From: OFTM382 sp964352615
GTDB taxonomy: Bacteria; Planctomycetota; Phycisphaerae; Phycisphaerales; UBA1924
Reading direction: 5' to 3'
Length of the DNA: 24,398 nt
Assembly: GCA_964352615.1 (NCBI GenBank)
Contig: CAYGSG010000039.1
Span: forward strand, 1 to 24,398
Shown here: piece after piece, positions 7,008 through 13,388 of the stretch
Layout: each line of letters begins with the position of its first letter
Numbering within the stretch: the stretch's first letter is position 1
The notes under the pieces: generated by a model
Told to the model about the DNA's origin: nothing
The model's input: the letters and a program-made list of their open reading frames with translations, nothing else
Databases searched by the model: none
Position numbers and translations under genes: made by a program

Positions 7008-7841
7008 GTGCAGTCACTCACCGAGATCAAAGAGCTGCTCGCCCAGGCTGGCCAGAGTCCCAAGAAGGCGCTCGGCCAAAATTTTTTGATTGATGCCAAC
7101 CTGGTGCGCAAGCTGATCGAGGCCTCGGGCGTGGGCGAGGGCGACGTGGTGCTCGAGGTAGGCCCCGGCACGGGCACGCTGACCGAGGGGCTGCTTGCGC
7201 GCGGCTGCGAAGTGGTCGCGAGCGAGCTTGACGACGGGCTGTGCGATTTGCTCACCGAACGGCTCGAAGGGCAGCGTTGCACGATCGTTCGCGGCGACTG
7301 CTTGGCCAGCAAGCGGGCGATCTCGGGCGATGTCCTTCGCACGCTCGCGGGTCGGCCGTTCACACTCGTGGCCAACCTGCCCTACCACGCGGCGACGCCG
7401 TTGATGCTCAGGCTGATGACCGCGCACGCCGAGTGCAGAGCGCAGTTTGTGACGGTGCAACGGGAGGTCGCCGAGCGGCTGTGCGCCGGGCCTGGCGTTC
7501 GCGCGTACGGGTCGGTGAGCGTGGTGGCGGGAGCGGTGTGCGAGGCACGGATGCTGGGCGTGCTGGCGCCGAGTTGTTTTTGGCCCAGGCCTGAAGTGAC
7601 CAGCGCGATGATGAGCCTGGTTCGGCGGAGCGCCTCGCTCACTTCGGATGCGGAAGACTTGGCCGAGTTCTGCCAGCGGCTGTTCAGTACGCGGCGCAAG
7701 CAGCTCGGCTCGGTGCTCGGCCGAGATGCGAACTGGCCCGATGGGGTGTCGCCGACCGACCGCGTTGAAGTGCTGAGCCCGGCGCAGATCGAGCAACTTC
7801 GTTGCAACGTCCGGAAACAGCGGTCGGCCGAAAATTGTTGA
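7008..7841 (+). CDS. rsmA: 16S rRNA (adenine1518-N6/adenine1519-N6)-dimethyltransferase RsmA (KsgA)
   Basis: S-adenosylmethionine-dependent enzyme that dimethylates two adjacent adenines in the 3' terminal helix of 16S rRNA late in small-subunit assembly. The family start KKALGQNFLID is followed by the SAM-binding EVGPGTGTLT (residues ~50-59), the catalytic NLPY (123-126; NIPY in many homologues) and FWPRPEVTSAM in the C-terminal half. GTG 7008 gives 277 residues, normal for the family. An in-frame ATG at 6924 inside the upstream gene would add 28 unlike residues. It lies 26 nt after the diguanylate cyclase. Confidence 0.95.
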   Translation: MQSLTEIKELLAQAGQSPKKALGQNFLIDANLVRKLIEASGVGEGDVVLEVGPGTGTLTEGLLARGCEVVASELDDGLCDLLTERLEGQRCTIVRGDCLASKRAISGDVLRTLAGRPFTLVANLPYHAATPLMLRLMTAHAECRAQFVTVQREVAERLCAGPGVRAYGSVSVVAGAVCEARMLGVLAPSCFWPRPEVTSAMMSLVRRSASLTSDAEDLAEFCQRLFSTRRKQLGSVLGRDANWPDGVSPTDRVEVLSPAQIEQLRCNVRKQRSAENC

Positions 7842-7936
7842 GCGTTGTGAGCGTGCCCGAAGGGTTGAGCGGGCGGGGCGGCGAATTGTCATGCCGGGTT
7901 TGGGCAAACGGCGCAGACGAACAGCGACAATTGCTG

Positions 7937-8000
7937 TAAGCTGGGCGTGTCGCAGAATCGCGTGGTCAGCATGAGGCTGACCCCTTGGCACCAAGGAGGT
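7937..8000 (+). promoter_or_regulatory. -10-like TAAGCT and strong ribosome-binding site for the APH-fold gene
   Basis: TAAGCT at 7937-7942 is a plausible -10 element; no good -35 is seen. AAGGAGGT at 7993-8000 is a near-perfect anti-16S match, 9 nt before the ATG at 8010, and decides that start over the in-frame GTG at 7947 and ATG at 7971. If both assignments hold, the leader is about 60 nt. Confidence 0.5.
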
Positions 8001-8009
8001 GCGCCCCTT

Positions 8010-9020
8010 ATGGGCGAAGCCACCCAGCCGAACGCGCCGTCGGACCTTACGGGCTCTGGCGGCGATCTTGCCTCGTCACTCGAGTCGCACGTGCAGCGTG
8101 CGACCAACGGAAAGCTCGGCCCGATCGAGTGGTTCCGCGCTTCCTGGCAGCGATCCGGTGCTTCCACGGGGTACTCCACGTACACGCTCGATGACGGCAA
8201 GCCGTTGCGTGTGATGGTCAAACTGCCCGTCGGCCCGCGCGAGTACCGCTGGAGCAGCAAGCTCGGCCAGGCGACGAGCCCGGATTGGAACCGCCGTGAT
8301 GTTGACCTGTGCCCCGTGCCACGCATGGTGGACGGGGGCGACGCGATCAACGGGTACGACTTGTGCTGGCTGGTAGAGGAACGCCTCGACCGCGAGGCCT
8401 CCGACAGCCCGCTGACCAAGGCGGACGTGCAAGGTGTGATCGCGGCTGCGGCGCGGTTTCAGGCTGCGGCCCACCAAGCGAGCAAGGTCAACGAAGCGGC
8501 GGCGGTACGCGACTGGGAAGCGATGGTGCACAAGTCCCGCGAGGCGCTGGGCTCGGTGCTGATCCCCCAGCCCCAGCAGTGGAACACGGCGCTCAAGAAG
8601 TTTCAGAAGATCTTGCCCGCGGTGGCACGGGCGTGGAACCACCGGCCGACCCACTGCTGGTGCCACGGCGACCTGCACACGGGCAACGCGATGCAGCGGA
8701 CCCCGGGAGGGCACTGGGTGCTGCTGGATCTGGCGATGACGCACGCGGGCCACTGGGTGGAGGACGCGGTGTACTTCGAGCGGCAGTACTGGCACCGCAA
8801 GAGCGACCTGTGCGGGGTCAAGCCGGTGTCGGCGATGGCTCGGGCACGCAAGGCGCTGGGCATGGAGATGCCGGGGAACTACGGAGAATTGGCGAACCTT
8901 CGGCGGGTCCTGATGGCGGCGTGCGTGCCGGCGGTGGCAGGCCGCGAGGGTTCGGCGGCGTACTGCGACGCGGCCCTGGAGTTGTTCGAGCGGCTGATGC
9001 CGCTGATCCCCCACAGTTGA
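8010..9020 (+). CDS. Aminoglycoside phosphotransferase-fold protein (APH/choline kinase family)
   Basis: A 336-residue small-molecule kinase-fold protein. The catalytic loop HGDLHTGN is at 219-226 (catalytic D221, metal-binding N226), and the metal-binding Asp of the DFG-equivalent is D240 (VLLDLAM). A weak nucleotide-binding N-lobe lies at ~50-110. The family includes aminoglycoside, choline, homoserine and other sugar or amine kinases. Nothing here identifies the substrate, and a resistance role should not be assumed for a chromosomal copy like this. Its start is set by AAGGAGGT at 7993-8000. Neighbours (rsmA, Hc1-like gene) give no pathway clue. Confidence 0.8.
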   Translation: MGEATQPNAPSDLTGSGGDLASSLESHVQRATNGKLGPIEWFRASWQRSGASTGYSTYTLDDGKPLRVMVKLPVGPREYRWSSKLGQATSPDWNRRDVDLCPVPRMVDGGDAINGYDLCWLVEERLDREASDSPLTKADVQGVIAAAARFQAAAHQASKVNEAAAVRDWEAMVHKSREALGSVLIPQPQQWNTALKKFQKILPAVARAWNHRPTHCWCHGDLHTGNAMQRTPGGHWVLLDLAMTHAGHWVEDAVYFERQYWHRKSDLCGVKPVSAMARARKALGMEMPGNYGELANLRRVLMAACVPAVAGREGSAAYCDAALELFERLMPLIPHS

Positions 9021-9037
9021 GGGGTCGGTGCCTGTGA

Positions 9038-9090
9038 GGACCGAAAATATCCGAACAAAATACGATCTTTTTGTCGATTTTCACCCTCAA
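9038..9090. other. AT-rich island in intergenic region
   Basis: Just after the APH-fold gene the sequence becomes abruptly AT-rich, with runs AAAATA, CAAAATA, CTTTTTG and GATTTT. A TACGAT (9061-9066) resembles a -10 box, and the T-run could help end upstream transcription, although no strong GC stem precedes it. The whole 9021-9288 gap holds this island, a hairpin and a -10-like TATGCT, and no gene that I can see. Confidence 0.4.
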
Positions 9091-9116
9091 GACCCTCTGA
9101 TCGGCGATTGTCGGCC

Positions 9117-9142
9117 CCCCCGGTAACGCGGGGGAGTATGCT
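9117..9142 (+). promoter_or_regulatory. Hairpin and -10-like TATGCT upstream of the Hc1-like gene
   Basis: CCCCCG (9117-9122) and CGGGGG (9129-9134) form a 6-bp stem with loop GTAACG. TATGCT (9137-9142) follows directly and resembles a -10 element. TTGTCG (9108-9113) could be a -35 but the spacer is 23 nt, which is long. If this is the promoter, the Hc1-like mRNA has a leader of about 140 nt. Confidence 0.35.
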
Positions 9143-9288
9143 GGTGGACCTGTGATCGGGGCCGGCGTGGACCAGAGACCGAGCCGAACCCCGCAACCTG
9201 TTCCACTGCTTCGGGCCGGCTGGTTCGCCCCGATGCCGACACTCAGGCGGTGCGTTTGCGGCACCGCCGATGATTCGAGGTACGACCG

Positions 9289-9462
9289 ATGGAAGCCTTC
9301 CACAAGCTGCAACAGCTGATCAAGGACGTCGAGGACGACATGGCCAAGGCCCAGGGCGGCAACAAGGCCGCGGGCACGCGCGTCCGTAAGACGATGCAGG
9401 AGATCAAGGACGCGGCGCAGGAAGTCCGTAAGGCTGTGCTTGAAATGCGAGTGGAGCCCTGA
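9289..9462 (+). CDS. Small histone H1-like (Hc1 family) DNA-binding protein
   Basis: A 57-residue protein, MEAFHKLQQLIKDVEDD at the start, then AKAQGGNKAAGTRVRKTMQ and helical DAAQEVRKAVLEMR. The centre closely resembles the N-terminal part of chlamydial Hc1, where KAEKGNKAAAQRVR is found; planctomycete genomes carry similar short proteins. In Chlamydia, Hc1 condenses the nucleoid. This copy has only the short helical domain and no Lys/Ala-rich tail, so it may act as a small dimerising DNA-binding protein or a partner of a larger one. GAGG (9277-9280) lies 8 nt before the ATG. Its last 23 nt overlap the earliest possible start of the next gene. Family assignment rests on my memory of the motif. 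Confidence 0.75.
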   Translation: MEAFHKLQQLIKDVEDDMAKAQGGNKAAGTRVRKTMQEIKDAAQEVRKAVLEMRVEP

Positions 9463-9997
9463 ACTGAGCGAGACAGCGTCACAGCCTGGTGCGACGCGCG
9501 AGATCGGCGAAGCCAATCGGTCGCTGTTCGATCTGTCGCAGATCGATCTGCGCTCGACGTTCGCCGACGGCGACGCCATCGAGCGGGTCATCCCGCATCG
9601 TGGCGCCATGCGCCTGCTCGATCGGGTGATCTGGCTTGCGGATGACTACCGCCACGCGGTGGGTATCCGCGAGGTGCGCGAAGGAGAGTTCTGGATCCCG
9701 GGCCACTTTCCTCAGAAAGCGCTCTTCCCGGGCGTTCTGATGGTCGAGAGCGGCGCGCAACTGGCCGCGTACGTCTGGAACAAGCAGAAGCCCGAACCAA
9801 CGGTCGCCGCGTTCTTGCGGATCGACCGGTGCGTGTTTAGGCGGAGCGTGGTGCCGGGCGAAGACCTGTTGCTGCTCTGCCGAGAGATCAAGCAGGGCAA
9901 GCGGCGTTTCATCACCGAGCTTCAGGGCATGGTGGGCGACGAGGTCGCGTTTGAGGCCGAGATCACCGGCATGGCGCTGGGGCCGATGCAGGCGTGA
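9440..9997 (+). CDS. FabZ-like 3-hydroxyacyl-ACP dehydratase (hot-dog fold)
   Basis: Dehydrates 3-hydroxyacyl-ACP in fatty-acid elongation, or a related thioester. The central helix motif GHFPQKALFPGVLMVESGAQ contains the catalytic pair H89 and E103, spaced 14 as in E. coli FabZ. The following FLRIDRCVFRRSVVPGEDL matches the FabZ substrate-tunnel region. The 185 residues are a little long, from an N-terminal extension of ~45 before IPHRGAMRLLDRV. No ATG exists before the domain. Candidate starts are TTG 9440 (inside the Hc1-like gene, AAGG 6 nt upstream) and CTG 9464 (GGAG 7 nt upstream). The stop overlaps the manA GTG. It could serve main fatty-acid synthesis or a specialised lipid pathway. 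Confidence 0.8.
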   Translation: MKCEWSPELSETASQPGATREIGEANRSLFDLSQIDLRSTFADGDAIERVIPHRGAMRLLDRVIWLADDYRHAVGIREVREGEFWIPGHFPQKALFPGVLMVESGAQLAAYVWNKQKPEPTVAAFLRIDRCVFRRSVVPGEDLLLLCREIKQGKRRFITELQGMVGDEVAFEAEITGMALGPMQA

Positions 9998-11001
9998 GCG
10001 TGCCGCCCTCCCCCTACCCGATGTTGCTGACGCCTGTGCTGGTGCCCAAGGTGTGGGGCGGCCGATCGCTCGATGCGCTCGGCAAAAACCTCCCGCCTGA
10101 GACGTTGATCGGTGAGTCCTGGGAACTGAGCGATCTTGATGAGTCCATCGCGGGCGCTGCATCGCGTTCGGTGGTGACCAACGGATCGCTGGCTGGCCAG
10201 ACGGTGCGCGACGCGAGCCATGCGTGGGGCCAAGCCCTGCTGGGCGAAGCGACACCCGCCAAGGGCGGGGGTTTCCCGCTGCTGACCAAATTTCTTGATG
10301 CGCGAGAGCATCTGTCGGTGCAGGTGCATCCATCGCCGGCGTACGCCAGTGCGCACCCGGAGTCGCACCTCAAGACGGAGAGCTGGACGGTGGTCGCCGC
10401 CGAGGCTGGCTCGGAACTGTTCATCGGGATCAAGCCGGGAACAAGCCGGGACGATCTTGCCAGGTGCATCACAGAGGGCACCGTGCCCGACGTGATGGTC
10501 CGGCTGCCCGCGGTGGTCGGCGAGACGCACCTGCTGCCCAGCGGCACGTGCCACGCACTGGGCGCTGGCATCGTCGTCGCCGAGATTCAGACGCCCAGCG
10601 ACACCACGTTCCGCGTGTACGACTGGACGCGTGAGTACAAGCGTCCGCAGCGCGAGCTGCACATCGAACAGGCGCTCGAGTGCATCGACTTTGATGCCAG
10701 ACCCACTCCCGTCAGGCTCGACGACGGCGCCAAGCAGGGCCGGGTGGTAACGACAGAGATGTTCACGGTCGATGAGCTGCGATTGAGTTGCGAAGAAGTG
10801 CCGATCGCGGGCTCGGCGAACAATCGGCCGATCGTGATTACGGTGCTCGCGACGATGGGCGGGAGCGTTCGCGACGATCAATCCGGCAGCGAGGTCGAGT
10901 TTCGTGCTGGCTCGACGGTGCTGGTGCCCGCGGCGCTTGCGGGCCGCTGCGTGATTGCGGCTGGGCCGGGAACACGGCTGCTTCGAACCACCGTGCTCTA
11001 G
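9994..11001 (+). CDS. manA: Mannose-6-phosphate isomerase, class I short type
   Basis: Cupin-fold zinc enzyme interconverting fructose-6-phosphate and mannose-6-phosphate, feeding GDP-mannose and surface polysaccharides. Zinc ligands are visible in the expected order: Q110 and H112 (SVQVHPSP), E129 (LKTESW) and H187 (SGTCHALG). VAEIQTPSDTTFRVYDW follows, with the catalytic Arg. At 335 residues it matches the Bacillus-type short enzymes. The GTG start overlaps the FabZ-like stop (GTGA), so the two are probably co-translated. Its TAG stop shares the CTAG at 10998-11001 with the opposite-strand gene. Confidence 0.92.
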   Translation: MSVPPSPYPMLLTPVLVPKVWGGRSLDALGKNLPPETLIGESWELSDLDESIAGAASRSVVTNGSLAGQTVRDASHAWGQALLGEATPAKGGGFPLLTKFLDAREHLSVQVHPSPAYASAHPESHLKTESWTVVAAEAGSELFIGIKPGTSRDDLARCITEGTVPDVMVRLPAVVGETHLLPSGTCHALGAGIVVAEIQTPSDTTFRVYDWTREYKRPQRELHIEQALECIDFDARPTPVRLDDGAKQGRVVTTEMFTVDELRLSCEEVPIAGSANNRPIVITVLATMGGSVRDDQSGSEVEFRAGSTVLVPAALAGRCVIAAGPGTRLLRTTVL

Positions 11002-11624
11002 CGACCGGCGCAACTGGCGATCCGCTGTTCGAGACTGTGCTTTATCGCGGGCCACTCAGCGGCGAGAATCGAGTGCATCGCCGAGTTGCGCAGGTGCCCG
11101 TCGGGCATGATGACATGGTGGCGAAGCATTCCTTCGAAGCTTGCACCGAGTTTGAGGATCGCGGCCCGGCTTGTAGCATTTCGCTCATCCGTTTTCAGTT
11201 CCACGCGGTTTGCAGAGCCAGCTTTGCGATCTCCGGTTGAGAACAAGTCAGTCTCGAAGGCGCGCGTCAGCAGCAGCAGCTTGCACTCGGGGTTGATCGC
11301 AGTGCCGCGAGCGCTGGGCGCGTACCACGTCCAGCCGATCTCGACACCTCGGTGCAGCGGACGGATCGAGCAGTAGGTCGTCGAGCCGATCACCTTACCC
11401 GCAGCATCTCGCGCGACGTGCGGCAAGATCGTCGGGTCATCGATAAGCCGGGCGCAGTACGCCCGCATGCCATCAACATTCCACGGGTTGGGCGGGAGCG
11501 TGAAGTAGCGAAAGGTAGCGATCGACTCGGCCGCAGCGAGCAGCTCGGGCGCATCGTCGAGCGTCATGGGCGTGAGTGTGACGTGCTTGCCGACGAGCAC
11601 TTCTGGCTTGATGGCGGTATCCAT
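10998..11624 (-). CDS. GNAT-family N-acetyltransferase (RimJ/RimL-like)
   Basis: A 208-residue acetyltransferase-fold protein. TLTPMTLDDAPELLAAAES at the N-terminus, VIGSTTYCSIRPLHRGVEIGW (beta-4 region) and RVELKTDERNATSRAAILKLGASFEG (acetyl-CoA pocket) are typical of the RimJ/RimL group, which acetylates protein N-termini or small amines. The substrate is unknown. It is the last gene of the gspD-gspE transcript, 24 nt after gspE, with GGGAG 10 nt before its ATG. Its stop overlaps the manA stop convergently. Confidence 0.85.
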   Translation of the reverse strand: MDTAIKPEVLVGKHVTLTPMTLDDAPELLAAAESIATFRYFTLPPNPWNVDGMRAYCARLIDDPTILPHVARDAAGKVIGSTTYCSIRPLHRGVEIGWTWYAPSARGTAINPECKLLLLTRAFETDLFSTGDRKAGSANRVELKTDERNATSRAAILKLGASFEGMLRHHVIMPDGHLRNSAMHSILAAEWPAIKHSLEQRIASCAGR

Positions 11625-11648
11625 TCGCGCGAGGCTCCCAGCGTAGCG

Positions 11649-13388
11649 TCAGTGCAGCACGCGGTAGGCCTCGGCCTGCGTGGTAAGGCCCTTTGCGATC
11701 TTGGCCTCTGCGTCGTGCTTCATGGGCTTGAAGCCCGCGTCGAGCGCGGCTTCCATGAGCGTCACGCCGTCGGCGCGTTCACCGGTGAGCCGGCGCAGCG
11801 TGTCGTTCATGGGCATGATCTCGTGGATCGCAACTCGGCCCTTGTAGCCAGCGCCCGAGCAGGTCTCGCATCGACCGCTTGCACCGGTGTTGGCGGCCGC
11901 GTGGCCCGAGCCCTCGCACGCAGGACAAATCCGGCGCACCAGCCGTTGGGCGAGCACCGCGAGCAAGCTGGACGTAACAAGATAAGGCTCGACCCCGATA
12001 TCGATAAGCCGGGGGATGGCGCTGGGCGCATCGTTGGTGTGCAGCGTGGCGAGCACAAGGTGGCCCGTGAGCGAGGCCTGGATGGCGAGCTGCGCTGTTT
12101 CGGAATCGCGGATTTCTCCGACCAGAATCACGTCCGGGTCTTGCCGCAACAGCGACCGCAAGCCCGCAGCGAACGTGACGCCTCGCTTGGGGTTGACCTG
12201 CATCTGGCTGATGCCATCGAGGTGGTACTCGACGGGGTCCTCGATGGTCATAACGTTGCGTGTGCCACGATCGACCTGTCCGAGCGCGGCGTAGAGCGTG
12301 GTGGTCTTGCCCGAGCCGGTTGGCCCGGTGACGAGGATCATGCCGTTGGGCCGATCGAGCAGGTCGAGCAGGCCCGCCTGGATGGGCTTACTCATGCCCA
12401 CGGCATCAAGGCTCAGTTCGGTCTGCGTCTGATCGAGCAGACGAAGCACGATGCGCTCGCCGAAGATCGTGGGGATCACGCTCAGGCGGATGTCGACTTT
12501 TTTGGAGCCGACGCGCACGGAGGTCTGGCCGTCTTGTGGGCTGTGGCGGTTGGCGATGTCGAGCTCGGTCATGACCTTGAGGCGTGAGCTGATCGCCGAG
12601 GCGAGCGAGAGTGGCGGGCTGAAGGCATCGACGAGCATGCCGTCGACGCGGTAGCGCACCGCCAAGCGGTTCTCCATCGGGTGGATGTGGACATCGCTCG
12701 CGCCGCGGCGGAGCGCCTCGAACAGGATCACGTTGACCAGCCGAATGACCGGTGTCTGCCGGGCGAGCGCGAGCAGGTCGTTCGAGCCGGCTAGCCCCGC
12801 AGCGGCGGTCGCTATCGCTGAGGCATCGAGCGGTGCATCGTCGATGATCTCGGCGACCAAGTCGCCCCGCTGTTCGTAGCCACGGTTGATGAGGTTGGCG
12901 ACCGATGCCCGGGGCGCCAGCACGACTTCGATGGGCATCGCGAGCAGGTCTTCGAGCAGCGCGAATACGGCTGGCTGCAAGGGCTGGCTGGTCGCGACCG
13001 CCATGCGCTGCGCATCGGCTTCGAGCCCGGCTACCTGATGCTGGCGCGCGATGTCCGCGCCGACTTTCTCGTAGAACTCGCCGGACGAGTCATCGAGCCT
13101 TGGTTCAGAGATAAACCGCAGGCCCGTGCGCTCGGCGAGCGCGGCCAGCCCGTCCTGCTCGTCCATCGCCATCATGCTGAGCATGACATCCCAGGGCTCG
13201 GCATCGGAGCCGGGCGCGATGCGGTACGCCTCGATCTGGTCGGCGTTCAGGCGCAGCGGCCCCATCGAGGCGGCGAGCCGGCGCACGTCCTCGCTCGGGC
13301 CAGCGGTGACCAACGCCGCAGGGCCGCTGCTGCGGGGAGCTCTCGACTTGTCGCGTCCGTTGCGTGGCATAGATCTCGGCCGGCTCAC
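11649..13388 (-). CDS. gspE: Type II secretion/type IV pilus assembly ATPase GspE/PilB
   Basis: Hexameric cytoplasmic ATPase that powers pseudopilus or pilus assembly. Residues ~40-215 are a T2SSE_N-like domain. The ATPase core has Walker A GPTGSGKTTT (K361), the Asp box, Walker B VILVGEIRD (E425) and the His box ATLHTND. A four-cysteine zinc element follows (CPAC...CETC), with GYKGRVAIHEI characteristic of GspE/PilB rather than the retraction ATPase PilT. Length 579 is usual. The GTG start overlaps the gspD stop as GTGA; an ATG at 13370 is an alternative. Whether it drives secretion or a pilus cannot be told, because no pseudopilin or inner-membrane gene is in the window. Confidence 0.92.
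   Translation of the reverse strand: MSRPRSMPRNGRDKSRAPRSSGPAALVTAGPSEDVRRLAASMGPLRLNADQIEAYRIAPGSDAEPWDVMLSMMAMDEQDGLAALAERTGLRFISEPRLDDSSGEFYEKVGADIARQHQVAGLEADAQRMAVATSQPLQPAVFALLEDLLAMPIEVVLAPRASVANLINRGYEQRGDLVAEIIDDAPLDASAIATAAAGLAGSNDLLALARQTPVIRLVNVILFEALRRGASDVHIHPMENRLAVRYRVDGMLVDAFSPPLSLASAISSRLKVMTELDIANRHSPQDGQTSVRVGSKKVDIRLSVIPTIFGERIVLRLLDQTQTELSLDAVGMSKPIQAGLLDLLDRPNGMILVTGPTGSGKTTTLYAALGQVDRGTRNVMTIEDPVEYHLDGISQMQVNPKRGVTFAAGLRSLLRQDPDVILVGEIRDSETAQLAIQASLTGHLVLATLHTNDAPSAIPRLIDIGVEPYLVTSSLLAVLAQRLVRRICPACEGSGHAAANTGASGRCETCSGAGYKGRVAIHEIMPMNDTLRRLTGERADGVTLMEAALDAGFKPMKHDAEAKIAKGLTTQAEAYRVLH

Noticed and set aside
8010..9020. Antibiotic-resistance aminoglycoside kinase
   Set aside because: Only the general APH fold and catalytic loop are supported. 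The neighbourhood is chromosomal housekeeping without mobile signatures, so a resistance label is not justified.
11352..12587. 411-codon plus-strand open frame antisense to gspE
   Set aside because: Shadow of gspE, whose Walker and zinc motifs are unmistakable. The translation is rich in His/Arg/Asp with no fold signature.
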